Shown in pieces: positions 16,781 to 25,628 of a stretch of DNA of 64,000 bases (position 1 is the first letter of the stretch; each line of letters opens with the position of its first letter). The translations under genes and the position numbers were made by a program. Under the pieces are notes generated by a model. That model searched no databases. It was not told where the DNA came from and saw only the letters and a list, made by a program, of their open reading frames with translations. Source of the DNA: Plantactinospora sp. KBS50 (GTDB lineage: Bacteria > Actinomycetota > Actinomycetes > Mycobacteriales > Micromonosporaceae); NCBI RefSeq assembly GCF_002285795.1, contig NZ_CP022961.1:2418001-2482000 (forward strand), in the 5' to 3' direction.

Positions 16781-17281
16781 ATGAGCGGACCAGACGACCC
16801 GGCCGCGGCCCGGCGTACCGGTGCGGGCGGCCGGGCGTCCGCGCGGGCCGATGGGCCGGACGCGGCGCACCGGCGGCCCGCCGGCCTGGACGACGAGACG
16901 GTGGCGGCGCTCGGCAGGCTCGGCGAGGCGCTGGAGACGGTGGAGCGGGCGCGCGGGCACCTCTACTCGCTGCACCAGCTCACCGGGCAGGCCGACCTGC
17001 TGCTGGACGAGGTGGTCGCGCTCCTGCGGGCGGCCGGGCACGCCGCGCTCGCGGAGCGGATCGACCGGGAACTGATCGGCCGGAACGTGGTCGCCGGCCG
17101 GTGGACCTTCCAACTCGTCGAGGACTACGACGACGGGTACTACGCGGTGTTCCGGGACATCGAGCACGCTGCCCGGACCGGACTCGCCGGCGGCCGGCGG
17201 CACCTCTACGAGGCGGAGATGAAGGAACGGCGGCGCAGCCACGGCGTACCCGGTCACGAGGCCCGGCCGGCGCGCGGGTGA
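16781..17281 (+). CDS. Conserved actinobacterial hypothetical protein
   Basis: 166 residues. ATG 16781 has GGGAGG at 16771-16776. The first 35 residues are disordered. The rest is a compact charged protein with HLYSLHQLTGQADLLLDEVV, ELIGRNVVAGRWTFQLVEDY and a C-terminal basic helix (HLYEAEMKERRRSHG). The pattern looks strongly conserved and gene-like, but no function is known to me. No membrane segments. It is divergent from 16203-16571. Confidence 0.72.
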   Translation: MSGPDDPAAARRTGAGGRASARADGPDAAHRRPAGLDDETVAALGRLGEALETVERARGHLYSLHQLTGQADLLLDEVVALLRAAGHAALAERIDRELIGRNVVAGRWTFQLVEDYDDGYYAVFRDIEHAARTGLAGGRRHLYEAEMKERRRSHGVPGHEARPARG

Positions 17282-17339
17282 GGCCCGGCGGTGAGGCGCG
17301 GCGGTGAGGCGCGCGGGTGAGGTCCGGCGGCGACGCCGG

Positions 17340-17552
17340 TTACTCGCCGACCTCGACGTCGGCCGGGCGGCGCCGGTGCGCGTCGTCGGCGATGATGACG
17401 GTGGCCACCAGGAGCGCCACGCACATGCTGAACAGCCAGGACTCGTCCGCGAGCAGTCGGGCGGCCACGGGAGCCTGGAGCGCGACCAGCACGAAGCCGA
17501 TCCACGAGAGGCGGCGCTGGCGCATGCTGAGGAATCCGGAACCCTGATGCAT
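17340..17552 (-). CDS. Small two-helix membrane protein
   Basis: 70 residues from ATG 17552; ATG 17603 is an alternative. There are two hydrophobic segments, LSWIGFVLVALQAPVAARLL and SMCVALLVATVIIAD, with a basic C-terminal tail (DDAHRRRPADV). Neither start has a strong ribosome site. The function is unknown. The 58 bp between its stop and the convergent gene hold GGTGAGGCGCGGC-like short repeats. Confidence 0.55.
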   Translation of the reverse strand: MHQGSGFLSMRQRRLSWIGFVLVALQAPVAARLLADESWLFSMCVALLVATVIIADDAHRRRPADVEVGE

Positions 17553-17664
17553 CCGGCAAGTCTCCCCGCTGTCGGGATGGATTCCCTCAGCCGATCGGGC
17601 CATTTCCCGTGAACATATATCCGTTTTGTTCCCCGCAATCCGGCATCTCGGCGGCCGCCCACCC

Positions 17665-19323
17665 TCAGCCGCCGCCGGTCAGGTCACGGCGGCGGAACGC
17701 GAGCGCCGCCACCCCGGACAGTACGCCGGCCAGCAGCACCAGCAGCACCACGGCGGTGCCGCTGATCCCCTCCAACGGGTAGTCGCCGACGTGCTCGAAC
17801 GGCGACAGGTGCAGCGCGATGTCCGGCAGGTCGAGGATGGCGGCGAAGTAGCCGGCGATCAGCCCGTAGCCGACCACGACCCAGACCACCGGCAGCGCCC
17901 GCGGCGCCGCCGCGTAGAGCAGCGCGGCGGCGGCGAGGACCAGCCAGACCGCCGGCGCGTGGGCGAGGTGTCCGATCAGGACGGTGCCGATCAGTCCCGC
18001 GTCCGCCGTGCTCACCGCCGCTCCGACACCGACGCCGAGGCCGGCGACGAGCAGCAGCCAGGGTACGCCGAGCGCCGTGACGGCGATGTGGCTGCCGATC
18101 CAGGCGGGCCGGCCGACCGCGGTGGCCAGCACGGGTTCGGTGCGACCCTCGGTCTCCTCGGTGCGCAGCGTGTGCACGGCGAGCACCACGTACACGCCGA
18201 CCGCGAGGGCCATCGTCAGTCCCATCATGGCGAGGTACCCGTCGAGCAGGTTCGCCGGGCCGCCCATGATGGCCAGCATGTCCTCGGGCGCGTTGCGGAA
18301 GCCGTCCAGCAGCGGCCGGGTGAACGATCCGTACGCCAGGCCGGCGGCCAGCAGCGCCGCGGTCCAGCCGATCAGGCCGGCCCGGTGCAGCCGGAACGCG
18401 AGCGCGAGCGGGCTGGCCAGCCAGGCGGCGGCCCGGGGCGCGCCCGGACGCGGCGGCACCAGGCCGGCGCCGAGGTCGCGGCGCCCCGACAGCAGGTAAC
18501 CGGCCGCTGCCGTGACCGCCGCGAAGGCCAGCGAGACCGCCAGCGGCCACCAGCGGTCGTGGACGTACGGCGCGGTCTGCTGCGACCAGCCGATCGGCAA
18601 CAGCCAGGACAGCCAGGACGGCCCGCTGCCCTGCACCGCCGCCATGTCGCCGAGTCCACGCAGGACGAATGCGGCACCCAGCGCGGCGCCGGCCATCCCG
18701 GCGGCGGCGCGCGGGTACTCGGACAGCTGGACGGTGAGCGCGGCGATCCCGGCGAAGGCCAGCGCCACCGCGCCGACGGAGGCGCCGAACAGCAGCGAGC
18801 CGCCGGCGTCGAACCCGCGGCCGGCCATCGTCCCGGCGATCAGCAGGGCGACCAGCACCGCCATCGCGGCGGCCAGCAGCAGCGCGGCGGTGAGCTGGGC
18901 GTACCGGCCCACGACGTTGGCCCGGACCAGCTCGGCGCGGCCGGAGCGTTCCTCGGCCCGGGTGTGCCGCACCACCGTGAGCAGTCCCATCAGCCCGGCG
19001 CCGACCGCCACGTACAGGCCGTACTGGCCGGCGAGGAAGCGCTCGACGGTCAGGTCGTCGAACCCGAAACCGGGACCGCCGAACAGCGCGCCGGCCGGGC
19101 TGCCGGAGAACGCGGTCAGGCCGGCCAGGTCCTGCGGGGTCTGCACGATCGTGTCGAGCGCGGTGGCGAAGTACGTCATCAGCAGCGTCAGGCCCAGCGT
19201 CCAGGCGGGCAGGCGGATCCGGTCGCGGCGCAGCATGAACCGCAGCAGCGTGCCGATTCCGGTGACGGCGCCGCCCGGCCGCGCCGGTGCGGCGACCGGT
19301 CGGTCCATCGTGGTGGTGGTCAT
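17665..19323 (-). CDS. ABC exporter permease (ABC-2 type, duplicated)
   Basis: 552 residues with about 12 hydrophobic segments in two halves. Each half starts with a helix after a basic N-terminus ([14 protein letters not shown] and [15 protein letters not shown]), as in large ABC exporters annotated for polyketide antibiotics. Conserved [14 protein letters not shown] and [19 protein letters not shown] follow helix pairs in each half, evidence of internal duplication. It overlaps the ATPase gene stop by 4 bases (19320-19323). It probably exports a hydrophobic compound under control of the TetR gene upstream. Confidence 0.87.
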   Translation of the reverse strand: MTTTTMDRPVAAPARPGGAVTGIGTLLRFMLRRDRIRLPAWTLGLTLLMTYFATALDTIVQTPQDLAGLTAFSGSPAGALFGGPGFGFDDLTVERFLAGQYGLYVAVGAGLMGLLTVVRHTRAEERSGRAELVRANVVGRYAQLTAALLLAAAMAVLVALLIAGTMAGRGFDAGGSLLFGASVGAVALAFAGIAALTVQLSEYPRAAAGMAGAALGAAFVLRGLGDMAAVQGSGPSWLSWLLPIGWSQQTAPYVHDRWWPLAVSLAFAAVTAAAGYLLSGRRDLGAGLVPPRPGAPRAAAWLASPLALAFRLHRAGLIGWTAALLAAGLAYGSFTRPLLDGFRNAPEDMLAIMGGPANLLDGYLAMMGLTMALAVGVYVVLAVHTLRTEETEGRTEPVLATAVGRPAWIGSHIAVTALGVPWLLLVAGLGVGVGAAVSTADAGLIGTVLIGHLAHAPAVWLVLAAAALLYAAAPRALPVVWVVVGYGLIAGYFAAILDLPDIALHLSPFEHVGDYPLEGISGTAVVLLVLLAGVLSGVAALAFRRRDLTGGG

Positions 19324-20285
19324 CGCGCCGCCTCCGCCGCGGTCTCCGCCGCCGTCTCCGTCGTCGTTCCCGTCGTCGTCTCCTCCGTCGGGTCGGCGCC
19401 GAACCGGTCGCCGTAGTGGCGCAGCAGCAACTGCTCCAGCGTCGGCGGCCGGACGGTCAGCCCCTGCACGTCGAGGTCACCCAGCCGGCGTACCACCGCC
19501 GCGAGGTGCTCGCCGTCGACCTCGAAGCGCAGGTGGCCGTGCTCGGTGCGCAGCCCGTGCACCCCGGCCGTCCCGGCCAGGACGTCGGCCGGCCGGTCGG
19601 TGACGGCGTCCACCGAGGTACGGGTCAGGTGGCGCAGGTCGGTCAGCGAGCCCGTCTCGACGATCCGGCCCTGCCGGATGATCGAGATCTGGTCGGCGAG
19701 CACCTCGACCTGGGCGAGGATGTGGCTGGACAACAGCACGGTGCGGCCGGCGTCCCTGGCCTCCCGGATGCACTCCTGGAACACCGCCTCCATCAGCGGG
19801 TCCAGCCCGGCGGTGGGCTCGTCGAGCAGCAGCAGCTCGACGTCGCTGGCCAGCGCCGCGATCAGGGCGACCTTCTGCCGGTTGCCCTTGGAGTAGGTGC
19901 GGCCCTTCCGGCTCGGGTCGAGGTCGAAGCGCTGGCACAGCTCGTCGCGGCGGACCGGGTCGGCGCCGCCGCGCAGCCGGGCGAACAGGTCGATCGCCGC
20001 GCCGCCGGTGAGGTTGGGCCACAGCTCCACGTCGCCGGGCACGTACGCGAGCCGGCGGTGCAGGCGCACCGCGTCGCTCCACGGGTCGCCGCCGAGCAGC
20101 CGGGCCTGGCCGGCGTCGGCGCGCAGCAGACCGAGCAGGATCCGGATGGTGGTGGACTTGCCGGCGCCGTTGGGGCCGAGAAAGCCGTGCACGGTGCCGG
20201 GTTCCACCCGCAGGTCGAGCCCGTCCAGGGCGCGGACCCGGCCGAAGGACTTACGGATGTGGTGCATGTCGATGGCAGCGGTCAT
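19320..20285 (-). CDS. ABC exporter ATP-binding subunit
   Basis: 321 residues from ATG 20285. Walker A is [11 protein letters not shown] near residue 38. The position of the signature motif reads [15 protein letters not shown], a degenerate form found in DrrA-like exporters. Walker B is [13 protein letters not shown] and the switch His is SSHIL. The last 25 residues are Thr/Glu/Ala repeats. It is coupled to the permease by an ATGA overlap. DrrA/DrrB-like self-resistance export is a fair guess; the substrate is unknown. Confidence 0.9.
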   Translation of the reverse strand: MTAAIDMHHIRKSFGRVRALDGLDLRVEPGTVHGFLGPNGAGKSTTIRILLGLLRADAGQARLLGGDPWSDAVRLHRRLAYVPGDVELWPNLTGGAAIDLFARLRGGADPVRRDELCQRFDLDPSRKGRTYSKGNRQKVALIAALASDVELLLLDEPTAGLDPLMEAVFQECIREARDAGRTVLLSSHILAQVEVLADQISIIRQGRIVETGSLTDLRHLTRTSVDAVTDRPADVLAGTAGVHGLRTEHGHLRFEVDGEHLAAVVRRLGDLDVQGLTVRPPTLEQLLLRHYGDRFGADPTEETTTGTTTETAAETAAEAAR

Positions 20286-20388
20286 CGTCGCAGACCTCGT
20301 CTTGGGAGGATTCGGGGCAGTCCGGGTTCCGATGTGGTCGGACACCCGGCGCGGTGCGCGGAACGGGGGGCACGCCGGGGCGTGCCGG

Positions 20389-21081
20389 CTAGGATGCGGT
20401 GCGGTCCTCCGGGCCGGCCGGCGGCGGGTCCGGCACGAACATCAGGTATTCGTCGAGCATCGTGCGGTCGACCAGCAGACCCTCGGTGAACAGTTCCAGG
20501 GCGGGCAACGCCAGCTGCTCGACGTACCGGCGGAACAGGCCGGCGAACTCCGCCGGCTCGGCGTCCGCGCCGTGCAGCGTGAACCAGAGCACCATGCTGC
20601 CGGTGTTCTGGTAGGCCAGATACCGGGTGCGCGCGGCCCGGTCCCGACTGGGCCGCAGCACCCCGGCGGCCTCGCCCGCCGACAGGTACTGCTCCGCGTC
20701 GACGATCAGCTGCTCGACCAGCTCGCGCGCCAACTCGCCGCCGGCCTGCATGCTGCGCAGCAGGTAGCGCACGATCGGGGCGAACCGCTCCACCTGCGCC
20801 ATCTGGGCCAGCAGCATCGCCCCGGTGCCGTCGGTCAGCGCCCTGGTCTTCTCCTCGCGCAGGATCCGCAGCACGTGCCCGTCGCAGGCGCGGCGCAGTC
20901 CGTCCTTGGACCCGAAGTGATGGATCACCAGCCCGGCGGTCACGCCGGCGTCGGCCGCGACGGTCCGCAGCCCGACCCCGAAGCCGTCCCGGGCGAACCG
21001 CGCGACGGCGGCGTCACGGATCCGGCTCACGGTGGCGGACTCCCCGCCGCCGCCCGCGGATCCCCCGGTCCCGGTCGCCAT
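20389..21081 (-). CDS. TetR family transcriptional regulator
   Basis: 230 residues. The N-terminal helix-turn-helix is clear ([15 protein letters not shown], then [19 protein letters not shown]). The C-terminal ligand domain is helical and diverged. The gene is co-directional with the ABC exporter (103 bp gap to the ATPase start) and probably represses it and itself. An operator-like palindrome lies 10 bp upstream at 21091-21106. Confidence 0.87.
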   Translation of the reverse strand: MATGTGGSAGGGGESATVSRIRDAAVARFARDGFGVGLRTVAADAGVTAGLVIHHFGSKDGLRRACDGHVLRILREEKTRALTDGTGAMLLAQMAQVERFAPIVRYLLRSMQAGGELARELVEQLIVDAEQYLSAGEAAGVLRPSRDRAARTRYLAYQNTGSMVLWFTLHGADAEPAEFAGLFRRYVEQLALPALELFTEGLLVDRTMLDEYLMFVPDPPPAGPEDRTAS

Positions 21082-21090
21082 GACACCAGA

Positions 21091-21106
21091 TTAAACACTC
21101 GTTCAA
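21091..21106. promoter_or_regulatory. Candidate TetR operator
   Basis: On the minus strand the element reads TTGAAC-GAGT-GTTTAA, with arms matching at five of six positions. It lies immediately upstream of the TetR gene and also in front of the divergent MFS gene. Its position and symmetry fit TetR autoregulation. Confidence 0.5.
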
Positions 21107-21184
21107 TGGTGCGCAACGGTGGGCCGCCGGGCGGCTCGCTTCCGGTGCCGGCTCCCTGGTATTAGGCTCTGGACCGGTAAAGCA

Positions 21185-21202
21185 GCCGGGTGCCAACCCG
21201 GC
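21185..21202 (+). promoter_or_regulatory. Hairpin in the MFS gene leader
   Basis: GCCGGGT and ACCCGGC form a perfect 7-bp stem with a GCCA loop, about 25 bp before the MFS start and followed by the GGGGGAGG ribosome site. A TAGGCT -10-like element precedes it near 21164. It may be a small structured leader. I could not match it to a known riboswitch: the cobalamin box GCCACTG is absent. Confidence 0.35.
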
Positions 21203-21227
21203 CGCGCCGACGGGGGAGGAAGTTGCC

Positions 21228-22487
21228 ATGTCCAACGCGGCCCCGATCGCCGGCGGCACCGCACCGCCGGCCCGCCCGCTCATCCGGCCCCGGGCGTCCC
21301 TGCTGCTGCTCGGCTACCTGGCGTTCGTCAGCCTCGGGTTGCCCGACGGCCTGCTCGGGGTGGGCTGGCCGTCGATCTCGGCCGACTTCCAGGTCCCCGC
21401 GGCGGCCGTCGGGCTGCTGCTGACCGCCGGCACCGCCGGCTACCTCACCTCCAGCGTGATCGCCGGGTTCGCGGTCGCGCGGATCGGCATCGGCTGGCTG
21501 CTGGCCGGCAGCACCGCCCTGATGGGCCTCGCGCTGGCCGGCTACGCCGGATCGCCCGTCCTCGCGGTGATGGTCGGCTGTGCGCTGGTGGCCGGCCTCG
21601 GCTCCGGCGCCATCGACAGCGGCCTGAACGCGTACGCCGCATCGGCCTTCGGGCCGCGACACATGAACTGGATCCACGCCTTCTTCGGGTTGGGCGTCGC
21701 GGGCGGACCGATGATCATGACGGCGACGCTCGACTCGGGCCTCGGCTGGCGCTGGGGATACGGCACCGTCGCCCTGGCCCAGGCCGGACTCGCCGTGGCG
21801 TTCATGCTGAACGTGCGCTCCTGGGCCGCCGGCCGGCCCGCCGCGCCGGCCGGGGACGCGGCGGACGCCGGAGGCACCGGCGGCGCCGTACCGATCGGGC
21901 GGACCCTCCGGCTGCCGGCGGTCTGGCTCGGCGCGCTGGCCTTCGCCGTGTACGTCGCCGTCGAGATCGGCGCGGGGCTGTGGGCGTACACGGTGTTGAC
22001 CACCGGCCGGAACATGGGCACGACGGCGGCCGGGATGGTGGTGACGCTCTACTGGGGCAGCCTCTTCGTCGGCCGGGTCGTGCAGGGCTTCGTCGCCGAG
22101 CGCCAGGGCACCCGGGGCGTGCTGCGGGCCAGCCTGCTCGGCATGGTCGTCGGGGCCGGCGTGCTGGCCGTACCCGGGCCGGGCTGGCTGGCCGCGGTCG
22201 GCCTGGCGGTGCTCGGCTTCGCCGCCGCCCCGGTCTTCCCGCTGCTCACGCTCACCACGGCGGACCGGGTGGGTGCCGCGCACGCCGACCGGGTGATCGG
22301 GGTGCAGATCGCCTCGGCCGGCCTCGGGGGCGCGTTGATCCCGGCCGGGATCGGCGTGCTGCTGGGCTGGTACGGCCCGGTGGCGCTCGGCCCGACCCTG
22401 CTGGTGCTCTCCGCGGTGCTGACCGCGCTCTACCTGCTCACCGAACGCCGACCCGCCGCGCCGCCACCCTCCGCACGGGCGCTCTGA
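21228..22487 (+). CDS. MFS transporter
   Basis: 419 residues, about 12 hydrophobic segments. ATG 21228 follows GGGGGAGGAAGTTGCC. The N-terminal half has SLGLPDGLLGVGWPSI and GLGSGAIDSGLNAYAA, patterns seen in FucP-like sugar-permease relatives. The central loop is Ala/Gly-rich. The signature VAERQGTRG lies between helices 8 and 9. The substrate is unknown; a sugar or small metabolite is likely. It is divergent from the TetR gene and may share its operator. Confidence 0.85.
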   Translation: MSNAAPIAGGTAPPARPLIRPRASLLLLGYLAFVSLGLPDGLLGVGWPSISADFQVPAAAVGLLLTAGTAGYLTSSVIAGFAVARIGIGWLLAGSTALMGLALAGYAGSPVLAVMVGCALVAGLGSGAIDSGLNAYAASAFGPRHMNWIHAFFGLGVAGGPMIMTATLDSGLGWRWGYGTVALAQAGLAVAFMLNVRSWAAGRPAAPAGDAADAGGTGGAVPIGRTLRLPAVWLGALAFAVYVAVEIGAGLWAYTVLTTGRNMGTTAAGMVVTLYWGSLFVGRVVQGFVAERQGTRGVLRASLLGMVVGAGVLAVPGPGWLAAVGLAVLGFAAAPVFPLLTLTTADRVGAAHADRVIGVQIASAGLGGALIPAGIGVLLGWYGPVALGPTLLVLSAVLTALYLLTERRPAAPPPSARAL

Positions 22488-22525
22488 CCAACGGGCCGGC
22501 GCCGGGCCGGCTGCTGGGGTGGGTG

Positions 22526-22804
22526 TCAGTTCGGGCCGGTGCGTCCGGTGGTGGACGGCCGGAACGGGCGCTGCGGGTCGGTCGGGTCCCGCCCCGAGTC
22601 GTCGGTGGCGTCCGGCTCGACGGAACTCGTGTGCCGCTCGTCGGTGGCGGTCGGCCCGTGGCCGAACGCCGACTCCTCGCCGGCGTCGTTGCCCGTCGCG
22701 TCATCGACCTGCCCGTCACCGGGGGAGGTGGCGATGGCCTGCTCCAACTCGCTGAGCGGCAGGCGTTCCTCGTCGCGCCACACGCGCGGATCGTTGTCGG
22801 TCAT
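22526..22804 (-). CDS. Small acidic hypothetical protein with a SigF-type promoter
   Basis: 92 residues from ATG 22804, hydrophilic and Asp/Glu-rich, probably disordered (TDNDPRVWRDEERLPLSELE, then ATGNDAGEESAFG). No family recognised. There is no ribosome site, but a promoter-like GTTT-N15-GGGTAC ends about 10 bp before the ATG, which would give an almost leaderless mRNA. Its neighbours at 22862 and 23402 carry the same promoter type, so it is probably a stress-induced protein. Confidence 0.62.
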   Translation of the reverse strand: MTDNDPRVWRDEERLPLSELEQAIATSPGDGQVDDATGNDAGEESAFGHGPTATDERHTSSVEPDATDDSGRDPTDPQRPFRPSTTGRTGPN

Positions 22805-22814
22805 GCCTGCAGCC

Positions 22815-22839
22815 GTACCCCGGCGGCCGGGCACCAAAC
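22815..22839 (-). promoter_or_regulatory. SigF-type promoter (GTTT-N15-GGGTAC)
   Basis: Minus strand: the -35 GTTT is the complement of 22836-22839, the -10 GGGTAC the complement of 22815-22820, spacer exactly 15 bp. This matches the known SigB/SigF group consensus GTTT-N14-17-GGGTAT. The predicted start lies about 4 bp upstream of ATG 22804. Confidence 0.65.
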
Positions 22840-22861
22840 GGCGCCGGCCGCCGGGTCGCGG

Positions 22862-23272
22862 CTACCAGCGCTGGGTCTCGGTGTTGTGTCCCAGCGCCGC
22901 CCAGACCTCGTTGATGGTCCGGTACTCGACGTCGTCGGGCAGCCGGTCCAACTCCGCCAGGATGTCGCTCGGTGCCTCGTTCTCCTCGGCGTTCGCGCGC
23001 AGCGTCAGCCGGTCGCCGGGCAGCGCGGCGAGGGTGATGAACCGGCCGAGCCGGCTGCGCTGCTCGACCTCCTCGGAGGTCATCCCCTGCGGTGCTCCAC
23101 TGCGCCGGTCACCCGCCGGCGCCGTCGTCGCCTCCGGCTGGTCCTCGCCGGCCGGCTCCGGGGTACGCCACTCCTCCGCCCGGGAGCCGGCGGTGTGCCG
23201 TAGCTGCTCGTTGGCCTCCCGACTCATCTGGTCGTCGACGCGCGGTCCGTGCTTGCTGTTGCCACGTTCCAT
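22862..23272 (-). CDS. DUF2795-like protein
   Basis: 136 residues from ATG 23272. The first 70 are charged and disordered (Gln/Glu/Arg-rich). The C-terminal half matches the DUF2795 pattern (LRANAEENEAPSDILAELDR, then LPDDVEYRTINEVWAAL). The role is unknown; such proteins often sit with stress genes. The promoter-like GTTT-N15-GGGTAG ends 11 bp before the ATG, consistent with the lack of a ribosome site (near-leaderless). Confidence 0.72.
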   Translation of the reverse strand: MERGNSKHGPRVDDQMSREANEQLRHTAGSRAEEWRTPEPAGEDQPEATTAPAGDRRSGAPQGMTSEEVEQRSRLGRFITLAALPGDRLTLRANAEENEAPSDILAELDRLPDDVEYRTINEVWAALGHNTETQRW

Positions 23273-23282
23273 ACCGAGTGCG

Positions 23283-23307
23283 CTACCCGCGGGTATGCCG
23301 GCTAAAC
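23283..23307 (-). promoter_or_regulatory. SigF-type promoter (GTTT-N15-GGGTAG)
   Basis: Minus strand: GTTT is the complement of 23304-23307 and GGGTAG the complement of 23283-23288, spacer 15 bp, upstream of the DUF2795-like gene. Confidence 0.65.
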
Positions 23308-23347
23308 GCCGGCCGGGGCTCGGGCGGGACGCGGACGGCGCACCGTC

Positions 23348-23372
23348 GTTTGTCGCCGGTGGCGCCGGGAAC
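23348..23372 (+). promoter_or_regulatory. SigF-type promoter (GTTT-N15-GGGAAC)
   Basis: Plus strand: GTTT 23348-23351 and GGGAAC 23367-23372, spacer 15 bp, about 30 bp before the ChaB gene. It differs from the consensus -10 GGGTAT at two positions, so it is weaker than the two divergent ones. Confidence 0.5.
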
Positions 23373-23401
23373 CCGACCGGTCGACTGGAAGGGGGACCGG
23401 C

Positions 23402-23938
23402 ATGCCCGGACGCGAGGTACTGCCCAGCACGCTGCGCCGCTCCGATCGGAAGGCGCAGGAGACCTGGATCAAGACCCACGACTCGGCCGTCGCCACCTAC
23501 GGCGAGGGGCAGCGGGCGCACCGTACCGCCTTCGCGGCGGTGAAGAACACGCACGAGAAGGTCGGCGACCACTGGGAACCGAAGCGCCGGCGGGGGCCGA
23601 GCGACGCCCAGGCCGCGGGCGGCGGTCCGGCCCGCCGGGCGCCCACGGCCGGCGGGGTGGATGCCAACGCGCCGAAGGAGCACCTGATGGCCGTGGCGCG
23701 CAAGCTCGACGTACCGGGCCGGTCCCGGATGACCAAGGGGGAACTGGTCACGGCGATCCAGAAGGTGAACAACCGGCGCACCACCGCGGCCCGGGGCCGC
23801 AGCGCCAGTTCGGCGGCCCGGGGCCGCAACGCCGGTTCGGCGGGCCGGGGTCGCAGCGCCGGTTCGGCGGGCCGGGGTCGCAGCGCCGGTTCGGCGACCC
23901 GGGGCCGCGCCGGCAACCGGGCCGGGCGCGGGCGCTGA
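23402..23938 (+). CDS. ChaB domain protein with Rho-N-like domain and basic repeat tail
   Basis: 178 residues. ATG 23402 follows GGAAGGGGGACC. Residues 1-60 are a ChaB-like domain (LPSTLRRSDRKAQETWIKTH, then HRTAFAAVKNTHEKVGDHWE). Residues 88-125 resemble a Rho N-terminal/SAP-like helical fold (KEHLMAVARKLDVPGRSRMT). The tail is four 9-residue units of the type RGRSAGSAG, coded by a 27-bp DNA repeat at 23790-23897. The tail is Arg-rich and would bind nucleic acid or polyanions. A SigF-type promoter precedes it. Confidence 0.8.
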   Translation: MPGREVLPSTLRRSDRKAQETWIKTHDSAVATYGEGQRAHRTAFAAVKNTHEKVGDHWEPKRRRGPSDAQAAGGGPARRAPTAGGVDANAPKEHLMAVARKLDVPGRSRMTKGELVTAIQKVNNRRTTAARGRSASSAARGRNAGSAGRGRSAGSAGRGRSAGSATRGRAGNRAGRGR

Positions 23939-23944
23939 CCCGCG

Positions 23945-24019
23945 GATCACCGCGGCCGGCCGATCACCGCGGCCGGCCGATCACCGCGGCCGGCCGATCA
24001 CCGCGGCCGGCGGATCACC
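23945..24019 (+). repeat. 17-bp tandem repeat, four copies
   Basis: GATCACCGCGGCCGGCC units start at 23945, 23962, 23979 and 23996, followed by a partial copy. Each contains the self-complementary CCGCGG and GGCCGGCC. It fills the gap between convergent genes and may terminate both. Confidence 0.9.
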
Positions 24020-24038
24020 GGGCGCGCCGGGCGGACGG

Positions 24039-25478
24039 TCACCAGCCGGTCGACTGCCCGCCCGGGGCGCCCAGGTGCACCACCTTGGTGACGGTCATCT
24101 CGTCCAGCAGCTCGGGGCCGTACCCGAAGCCGTCCCCGCTGCCGCGGCGCGGCTGCGCGGCACCGCCCGGGGCACCGCCGAAGACCGCGTTGATCTTCAC
24201 GGTGCCGACCGGCAACTCCCGCCAGGCGCGTTGCGCCCGGGACATCGAGCCGGTCAGCACGGTCGCCGCGAGGCCGTACCGCGAACTGGCCGCCCGGGAC
24301 AGCGCCTCGTCGAAGGACTCGACCACCATCACCGGGGCCACCGGGCCGAACGTCTCCTCCCGCATCACCGCCATCCGGTCCGTGCAGTCGCTCAGCACGG
24401 TGGCCGGGTAGAACGCGCCGGGGCCGGCCGGCACCTCGGCACCGATGAGCGCCCGCGCACCGTCGGCGAGCGCCGCGCTGACCTGACCGTGTACGTGGTC
24501 GCGCTGGCGCCGGTCGACCAGCGGACCCAGCTCGGTCAGCGGATCCCGGCCCGGTCCCGTCCTGATGGCGTCGGCCCGCTCCACGAGGGCGCTCAGGAAC
24601 CGGGCCGACGCGTCGCGCAGCACGTAGATCCGTTCCACCGCGACACAGAGCTGCCCGGCGTTGGTGAAGGCGCCGAGCGCGGCCTGTTCGGCCGCCCACT
24701 GCGGGTCCACGTCGGCGTCCACGATCAGCGGGTCGCTGCCGCCGTTCTCCAGCAACGGCTTGGCGTACGTGCGGGCGCAGGTGGCCGCGATGGCCCGCCC
24801 GGTGGCGGTGGAGCCCACGTGGGCCACCAGGTCCACCTCGGCGGCGGCCAGCGCGGCGCCGACCGGGCCGTCGCCGGTCAGCAGCGACAGCACGCCGGAG
24901 GGCAGGTGCTGGTCCAGCAGCCGGGCCAGCAGCCAGCCGCTCGCCGGGGTCCGCTCGCTGGGCTTGTACACCACCGCGTTGCCGGTGACCAGGGCGGCGC
25001 CCAACAGGCCGCAGGAGACGGCCACCGGGTCGTTCCACGGGGTGAGCACGGCCACCACGCCCCGGGGCTGCGGCACCATCACGTCGATCGCGTCCGGCGC
25101 GCCCAGCAGCGACCGGCCCCGGTGCACCGGGCCGAGTTCGGCGTACTGGCGCAGCGTCGCCACGCCGGCGGCCACCCCGCCGCGGGCGGTGCCGATCGGC
25201 CGGCCCATCTCGGCGGTCTGCGCGGCCGCGAGTTCGTCGGCCGCGGCCTCCACCGCGTCGGCCGCCCGGTGCAGCGCGGCGGCGCGCTCGGCGGCCGGGG
25301 TGGCCGCCCAGCCGGTCGCGGCCGTCCGGGCGCCCTTCACCGCGGCGGCCACCGCCTCCGGGCTGGCCGTCGGCGCCGTGGCCACCGGCGTGTCGTCGGC
25401 CGGGTCCCGCACCACGACCTCGCCCGTTCCGTTCCCGGCGCCCCAGGCACCCGCTACGAGCTGCTGTACGTTGTACAT
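24039..25478 (-). CDS. Aldehyde dehydrogenase family protein
   Basis: 479 residues from ATG 25478; a TTG at 25511 would add 11. The NAD-binding region has VVAVLTPWNDPVAVSCG and KPSERTPASGWLLARLL. The general base is in LLENGGSDPLIV (family usually ELGG, here ENGG). The catalytic Cys is in NAGQLCVAVERIYV. The C-terminal motif EETFGPVAPVMVV is intact. It oxidises an unknown aldehyde to an acid with NAD(P)+. No clear ribosome site. It is divergent from the CrtI-like gene 150 bp away, a possible functional pair. Confidence 0.88.
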   Translation of the reverse strand: MYNVQQLVAGAWGAGNGTGEVVVRDPADDTPVATAPTASPEAVAAAVKGARTAATGWAATPAAERAAALHRAADAVEAAADELAAAQTAEMGRPIGTARGGVAAGVATLRQYAELGPVHRGRSLLGAPDAIDVMVPQPRGVVAVLTPWNDPVAVSCGLLGAALVTGNAVVYKPSERTPASGWLLARLLDQHLPSGVLSLLTGDGPVGAALAAAEVDLVAHVGSTATGRAIAATCARTYAKPLLENGGSDPLIVDADVDPQWAAEQAALGAFTNAGQLCVAVERIYVLRDASARFLSALVERADAIRTGPGRDPLTELGPLVDRRQRDHVHGQVSAALADGARALIGAEVPAGPGAFYPATVLSDCTDRMAVMREETFGPVAPVMVVESFDEALSRAASSRYGLAATVLTGSMSRAQRAWRELPVGTVKINAVFGGAPGGAAQPRRGSGDGFGYGPELLDEMTVTKVVHLGAPGGQSTGW

Positions 25479-25628
25479 GCGCAGCAGGGTGCCCCGGTCC
25501 GGGCCGAACAAACGCCGACGCCCGCGCGCCGGACGCGCTCAGGCGATGGCGCCGCCTTCGGCCCGCTGCGACCGGCGGCGCACGACGGCACCGCCCGCGC
25601 CCGTGCCGGGCGGCGGGAGGGAGTGCCG

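Noticed and set aside
17626-19416. A 596-codon plus-strand frame opposite the ABC permease
   Set aside because: Low-complexity Gln/Gly/Arg sequence with no family features, and the opposite strand encodes a well-formed membrane permease.
21150-21227. Cobalamin riboswitch before the MFS gene
   Set aside because: GGTGCCAACCCGG looked suggestive, but the conserved GCCACTG box and the rest of the core are missing. Only a simple hairpin is supported.
24075-25628. N-terminal extension of the CrtI-like oxidoreductase reaching back over the aldehyde dehydrogenase gene
   Set aside because: The extension is antisense to an intact dehydrogenase. The FAD-binding start and a good ribosome site lie at 25614-25631.
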